Positions 58,202 through 64,000 of a DNA stretch of 64,000 nucleotides are shown piece by piece. Under the pieces are notes generated by a model that was given only the letters and a program-made list of their open reading frames with translations, had not been told where the DNA came from and searched no databases. Source of the DNA: Hirsutella rhossiliensis (taxonomy: Eukaryota; Ascomycota; Sordariomycetes; Hypocreales; Ophiocordycipitaceae); assembly GCF_020360975.1 (NCBI RefSeq), contig NW_025408677.1, positions 1,550,001 to 1,614,000 on the forward strand, written 5' to 3'. The first letter of the stretch is position 1; each line of letters starts with the position of its first letter. The translations under genes and the position numbers were made by a program.

Positions 58202-61200
58202 CTACTACCTTAAAGAAGATAAATAGAGATATAATTAAATAATAAAGTAAGAAAACGAATATTCTTACTACCTACCTCCCTTAAAAATAAGAGTTTTTAC
58301 TTTATAGATAGGGACGTCTATTCTTTATTATAAAGGGGGAGACCTACTATAGCGAAAATAAACGCGCTTATAAGATAAATTTTAATATATTTTTAACTTA
58401 CTAAATTAAACGTATATAACCTTAAGAGAAAAACTTTTACTACTAAAGATAGCGACTAAATAAGGCTACTTACTCTTAGTAAACCTATTATAGACTACTA
58501 TAAAGTAAACTTAAAGACTATTTAATTATTACTTAAGAAAGAGCTTGTTAAACCTATATAATCTCTTTCTAAGTAAAACGGGCGTAAGGTTAATTTCCTC
58601 CCCTTCCTTTAAATCCTTAGTAGGACTAAAGGGATTAAGGATATTATAAAGAAGATAAAGGGCGGTCTCGTTACTAATATACTTATCGTAAAATTTATTA
58701 GTCTTAAGGTTAGTATAGAAATTATAACTATATATATAGTTATCGAATCTATTAAGGTTATAAGTAGCCCTATAGTATTTAAGGAAGTATAGCTATTTAT
58801 AAATAAGCGCTTTAGTTAAATCTTAAATATAGTTAGCGTAAGAACCGCCGGTAGTACTTAAAAGAGAGAGATACTTATAAAAAGGAAATATAATATACTT
58901 ATAAGTAGAAGTTATAGTTATTTAATAAGTTCGAATATACCCTTAATAAAGGCAAGGATTATAAGTTTTATATAAAGTAATTAAGACTGCTTAAGAGTAT
59001 TCTTACCGCCTTAAACTAAGCTAAGAAAAGAAGTATTTACGCGGATAAGCGATTTTTATAGGGATATAGGTTACTAGCCGACGTCTATAATAAAGGGTAT
59101 AAAAGACGATTTAATTATACTAACCTAGCGTGCTCTTAAGAAAGTAAGAGAAAAGAGAGTAACTACGCGCTTTAATCCTAATAATATTAAGAGCTTTTAA
59201 CGGAACCTATAACTAAAAGGCAATTTCTATATAAATTAGAAACCCTTAATAACCGATATTATTTCTACTATAGACCTAGGTCTTAAAGTAACTATAGATT
59301 TATAGAAGAAAATAGTTAGAATAAGCTAAGCGAGATTAAATAAGTTAAACAGTTATTACTTAAAAGTACTCTATATAAAGAGAAAAGACCTTAGTATAAT
59401 AATTCTAAGTAAAAAGAGTAGTAGTAATAAGGGAAGGTTATAGAAGAGTAGTTAAAAAGAGGTTAACGATATTTAGTAGCTCTTTAGTTTTAAGTTTAGC
59501 GGTCTTATAAGATATAATAAGGAAGAAGAAGTAGTCGTAAAAAGAGAAGATAAGAGGTAGCGGTCTAGAGAAATAAAGAAGATAGAGGAGAGAAGAGGAA
59601 GAAGAAGAATAAAAAGAGTAAAAAGGAGAAGAAAAAGGCAGAGATTAAATAGCTTATTAATTAATAACCGGTAAAAGAAGCTATTTAAGTATAACTCTTA
59701 AATATACCTAAGACCTTACCGCTATAAAGGCTAGCTAAAGTAACTAATAACCGCGCGCTTTAATAACTATTTATTCCTTTTACTATACCCTCCTTCTTCC
59801 TTTCTTTTTCTTCCTTTCTTTTTCTTCCTTTTATATATATATATATATATACTCTATATACTTCCTTACTTATAACGATCCCCTCTACTAATATAACTCT
59901 TATATATATATATAATACTTAGCCTCTTAGCGTTATAACTTAGAACTACTTACCTTAACTATTTAATCTTATCTTCTCCCTCTCTTTCGCTTACTCTACC
60001 CTTTCCTAAGATATAGCGGCGAACCTAAAATAGTACCCTAGGCCTAGCTATAGACCTCCCTAAGAATACCGCTATCTTCTTTAGCGTACTATTATTTAGG
60101 AGTAAGAGCTCTATTTTACCTACTTACTACGGCGAAGTTAAAGTAGAAGGCGGCGAAGGGCGCTTCTACGCTAAAGATAAGGAAAAGTTCGTAAACTAAG
60201 ACTAACGAGATATTTATAGGTAGAAGTAACCTCCTTAGTATATCTATAAAGATCGTTAGTACTTAATACTAACGGGCCCTATTAAGCGGTAGGATATTAC
60301 CCTTAAAGACGCTTAGATAATATATAAGGGCGTTAAAAAGATAAACGGATTTACTAAGAATAAGGCCCGCTAAAAAGAGTATATTATCGATATATATAAC
60401 TTTCTCTATAAAGCTATCGATAAATAATAAGCTATAAGCTTTAGCCTTAGCGCGATAATTAAAATCTTAATAAGAGGTATTAAGAACGCGGTATACCCCT
60501 TACCTTACTTACTATCGGTTTATACTAACTATTAAAGGGAACCTATCGAAGATATAAAAGATAGATATAAGAAGTACTATAAATACTTAAATAATAAGGA
60601 GTATTTAATTAAGTTTACCGCTCCTACCTTTAACCTTAGTTGCTTTACGTATAAATAAAGGTATATAACTAGAGTTATTAACTTTTTAGTAAGTATAAAT
60701 AAAGGGGGACTTTACTAAGGGGCGTTCCTTTAAGACTATAGAGAAGGAAACCTAGTCGTTTTTAATACTTAAAAAGAGGGACGATATACTAGACTCTATA
60801 CGTTCCTATAAGTATAGCGGTAGTTTCTTTATATCCTCTAAGTTCCTTATAACTTTATTTATACGCTAGTCCCTTATACCGCTTAGTAAGAAGGGTAGGA
60901 ATATAGCTACTTAGCTTTAATAATAATCTAATATTAGGTTAAAGGTATAGTTAAGCTACGCTTTAAGATAATTAAATAGCGATGCTTAAAAGTTAAAGTA
61001 ATTTTAAAGTAAAGGTATAAGGTAATATAAGAAGCCCTATAAATAGATAAGATCTTATACCGAGACTAGTATTTCTTTAAGCTAGATAAGAGGATAAGTA
61101 TAAAAGGCTATATTAATAGGCTAATATATAGAATCTAAGCTATTGCGGCGAACGAGCTTAATTATATATAAGCGATATTATAGGGTAGTAGAGTTTCCTA

Positions 61201-62552
61201 GTAGTTTAATAGCGGGGTTAAATAACTATAAAAGATACTATTTAATTAAGGTTTAACGACCTTTAGTAGAGTTTTTCCTATAAAGATTCTTAGGAGCGAG
61301 CGGATTTACTAATATAACTATATTATCTTAAGAGACTAAGAAGAATAAGACCTCTAAGAAGTCCTAGAGGTAGTTAACCTCTTAGATAAGCTTACTAGAT
61401 AAAGACTACCGCTCTAAAGAGATATAGAACTAGCTTATATAGTAAGGAAAGCGAGAAAGGAGCTATCTACGCTAGCTACCTTTACGGAGTAACTTAACCC
61501 GATCGCTTAAGCTACGCGCGGTTTCTTTATAAAACTCCTCCTTAAAAAGACCCCTAACTATCTAATTATACCGATAGGAATCGAGAATAGACCTAGTCCT
61601 TCGTTACCTTAAGCGTTAACCGAATCGAGCTCCTTATTTAAACTAAGTAGCCTTTCCCTAAGTAACCTTAAGATAGGATCCCTACCTTAGAACCTATAAA
61701 GGAGAGAGCTAAGCGCCCTTACTAGTCCCTTTATCTATATAGAAACGATGCCTTTATTCTCCCCCTTTAATATATAGCTAATTAAGCTTACTCCTCGCCC
61801 GCTACTAATAACTCCTCTAAATATATAGAGGAGTAAAAGACTTATAACTATACCCCCGCCGATAACTTAATAAGGAGCTAGTAGAGAAGAAAGGTAGATA
61901 GCCTAACTACTAACTCGCCTTAAGACTCTAAAATTACTAGGCGCTCGGTTAATTACCCTAAGGCTAAAGACTTTAGTAATACCTATAGCACGCCCCGTTA
62001 CTCCTTAGAAACGAAGTATAGTAATAGCCTCTCTAGCTATAGTCCCTATAAGGTTTATACTAGGTTTTAAACCCTCCTAGGTTAAAGGAGTTAAAAACCT
62101 AGGAATATATTAAAACTACCGCTAGGATATTAATAACTATAATTCTATATATTTATATAGGACTACTAGTAACGTAATAATAATTAGCCTATAAGACTTT
62201 ATAGCTTATCTAATCTAGTTATACTTAAAGCTATAAACTAGTATAAACGCTAATTACTTTATTTCCTTAATACCCCTAGGAATAATAAGCGCGAATACTT
62301 AAGAGCGTATATAGGGGGTAGTAGATAATTATCTAAAAAAGAAAGTACGCGAGTAAAAATAAGAAAGAGCTAAATAAGTAGCTTATAGGTAAAGGGAGGA
62401 ATAAAAGATATAAAGGGAAAGGATTATAGTAAAGGAGAAAAGTTCTATCGACGGTTTATTTACTTACTTATATACTTAGGAAGAGAACCTTACCTATTAT
62501 TATCGCGCCCTTTCTATTAGTATCTTAGGTCGGAAAGTCGCTAGGGAGGAGT
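58202..62552 (+). other. Unidentified 4.3-kb region between gypsy B integrase side and 3' LTR
   Basis: Heavily RIPed but with readable plus-strand stretches, e.g. VEGGEGRFYAKDKEKFVN and YIIDIYNFLYKAIDK, then LPYLLSVYTNY and EDIKDRYKKYYKYLNNKEYL (about 60,130-60,620). It also holds a Glu/Lys/Arg-rich segment (59,580-59,650, codons for EDRGEKRKKKNKKSKKEKKK-like sequence). These do not match Gag, Pol or an envelope that I recognise. Either gypsy B carries an extra 3' ORF region or another, unrecognised element is nested here; no further LTR or TIR pair was found. Confidence 0.5.
59780..59852. repeat. Pyrimidine tract and TA microsatellite
   Basis: Tandem CTTTCTTTTTCTTC units (59,800-59,830) followed by about ten TA dinucleotides (59,831-59,850). 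Probably low-complexity sequence sharpened by RIP (CA-repeat to TA-repeat). Confidence 0.6.
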
Positions 62553-62930
62553 TTAACGGGTAAGATCGTACCCCTATAGATATTAGCCTATTAAGGGGGG
62601 GATAAGACCCTTAGTACTCCCCTTCTAACTTACTTCTAAGTATACTTAAAGGCGTTATAAAGACCTTAATTATTTAATTAAGTATCTTCTTTAATTATAG
62701 TTAATTTAAATTTTTATTTTTCCCTTTTAAAGTAAATACTATTAGTTACGCGACTTTAATAAAGATAAAGAAGTATAGAGTAAAGAAATCTCTAAGACTT
62801 ATATTTATAACCTAAGGCCTTTAAAGCTATATATAGGCTAAATAATTAGATAATTGTATAGTTAATTACTCTATTAATCCTTAGCTATATACTACGCGTG
62901 CTTAAAGTATATACCCTTATCCCTATTAAA
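62553..62930 (+). repeat. Gypsy B 3' LTR
   Basis: 378 bp, starts TTAACGGGTAAGATCG and ends CTATTAAA, followed by CTACT, the duplicate of 44,176-44,180. It differs from the 5' LTR mainly by transitions. Confidence 0.88.
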
Positions 62931-64000
62931 CTACTAAAGAAGACCCTTATAATAATATAATAAAGGGATCCTAAAATATAGAAATAAGTTAAATTTATAG
63001 AACTAGAACACCTTTATCTTAAAAGAGTCTCTTAAGACTAGATTAAAAAGAACGGTAAACGATTCTAAGAAAATATATAAAATAAAAATTAATAATAATA
63101 GTAGGCAGTCTATAAATAATATAATAAAGAAGATATAGATATAGCCCTTATACTTATAAAACTATAATAATAATATAAAGAGGAATAATAAAGTATCGAC
63201 GATATAAGCTTTAAAGAATAAGAAATACTTAGAGAAATAAAAGACGAGAATAAACTTATACTACTACCCTTACTATTAAGGGAAAATACTATAATTAAAG
63301 AATATACTTTATACTTTAAAGAATTTAAAGAAATACTTAAAATTAAAACCTAATAAATACCTTAAATTCTTATAGAAAACTAATAAGCTATATTAATTCG
63401 ATATTAACTAGCACTATATAAAGGAGACTATATTATAGCTATCGCTATAGTTAATACCTTTATAGCTCTATAATAAGAATAGTAACTATAAGGAGAATTT
63501 AAAGATAATCTATTAATACTACTTACTTATAAGTACTATAAGTATATTTTATAGATATTATATATTTACTTAGATTATATAATATACTTTTAAATATAGG
63601 TATAATATAATACTTTCTTAGTTAAGTTTAAAGGATAAGTACTTTTAAAACCCTACCTAAGTATAAAACTAAACTACTAGAAAATTAATTAACGCTACCT
63701 AAATAACTAAGTTATATTATTAGAACCTAATTATAGTATACTACTTAAATACCGCGACGATTATAGTTTACTAATAAGATATCTTTTAAAGATATATAAA
63801 ATCTATAAATACGCTAAAATAAAAGAATAGTATAACGCTACTTACTTTAAAGTATCTAAACCCTTAATCTTTTAAAGACTTATATAATAAGTTAAATATA
63901 ATAAGGAAGATTATAATAAATATATATACTTAAACTATAAAGTTTATAAATATAAAAAAGTATAAGTATAGTATAAACGATATAACGATATACTAAAATA
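62931..64000 (+). mobile_element. Gypsy A, continuation of gag after the nested insertion
   Basis: Joining 44,180 to 62,936 (one CTACT copy removed) keeps the reading frame of gypsy A Gag: the relic continues with FIELEHLYLKRVS, a segment seen downstream of the knuckle in such elements. The remainder to the window end is heavily stopped. Protease and RT would lie beyond 64,000. Confidence 0.6.

Larger units (their letters stand above)
44181..62930 (+). mobile_element. Gypsy B: Ty3/gypsy retrotransposon with nested copia and long 3' region
   Basis: Both LTRs are 378 bp (44,181-44,558; 62,553-62,930) and the element is flanked by the 5-bp duplication CTACT (44,176-44,180; 62,931-62,935). Plus-strand order: Gag with a knuckle at 46,239-46,280 (all ligand codons now Tyr); protease ALIDTRSKGNLII at 47,526-47,564 (family LIDTGS); RT with FLDNIGI at about 49,239-49,259 (family FLDDIG, second Asp lost); RNase H; and an integrase C-terminal region near 51.0 kb. 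The copia (6,166 bp) sits at 52,031-58,196. Without it and its duplication the element is about 12.6 kb, long for Ty3/gypsy, because some 4.3 kb of unidentified sequence precedes the 3' LTR. A purine tract (AGGGAGGAG) immediately before 62,553 fits a polypurine tract. Confidence 0.85.
38346..64000. repeat. Right RIP-degraded AT-rich repeat block
   Basis: Continuous transposon relics almost lacking CA/TG, as on the left. The copia at 52,031-58,196 is the least damaged element (many CpG and some CA/TG sites remain). No host gene is recognisable. Confidence 0.95.

Noticed and set aside
1..64000. CRISPR arrays, bacterial operons or prokaryotic mobile elements
   Set aside because: Spliceosomal introns, LTR/LINE/Fot1 elements and RIP signatures show a fungal genome; no regular spacer-repeat structure was seen.

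Overview
The window comes from a filamentous ascomycete (Pezizomycotina, probably a sordariomycete; I cannot name the species). Three things support this: spliceosomal introns of 51-74 nt with GT-AG ends and CTNAC-like branch points; gene families typical of such fungi (F-box/LRR, FAS1 with a GPI tail, small Cys-rich secreted protein, STAND N-terminal domain); and massive repeat-induced point mutation (RIP). The window is strictly two-compartment. Roughly 1-24,560 and 38,346-64,000 are AT-rich repeat blocks from which CA and TG dinucleotides are almost absent (the first 360 bases contain none), so ATG codons and long ORFs vanish. Between them lies a gene island of about 13.8 kb with normal base composition.

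Left block: a minus-strand Ty3/gypsy relic cut by the window start (1-3,087) abuts a truncated copia (3,088-4,407). Next come an unidentified degraded plus-strand ORF (about 5.75-7.0 kb), a sliver that largely escaped RIP (8,045-8,345), a minus-strand Tad/I-like LINE (about 8.4-12.4 kb), very AT-rich sequence, a plus-strand LINE fragment (about 14.6-15.6 kb), and a copia element with both LTRs (15,643-23,781). That copia carries an inserted Fot1/Pot2-like DNA transposon with perfect 45-bp terminal inverted repeats and a TA duplication.

Gene island: a broken STAND/NLR N-terminal domain at the left edge, a small membrane-anchored hypothetical protein, a two-exon F-box protein (minus), a two-exon secreted 8-cysteine protein (plus), a four-exon GPI-anchored double-FAS1 protein (minus), about 3.1 kb without a convincing gene, a TenA/THI-4-like helical protein (plus), and a two-exon Gly/Gln-rich protein with a glycine zipper and Lys and Cys tails (plus). 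The F-box and secreted-protein genes are divergent; the secreted-protein and FAS1 genes are convergent. No biosynthetic cluster or shared pathway is apparent.

Right block: two LINE 3' ends lie tail to tail (38,606-39,816 and 41,372-42,581). A three-level nest follows: gypsy A (gag from about 43.2 kb, continuing past 62.9 kb and off the window) is interrupted by gypsy B (44,181-62,930; equal 378-bp LTRs, CTACT duplication), which is interrupted by a copia (52,031-58,196; ACCCT duplication). Gypsy B also carries about 4.3 kb of unidentified sequence between its integrase and 3' LTR. All element coding regions are destroyed by stops and by mutated catalytic or zinc-binding residues.
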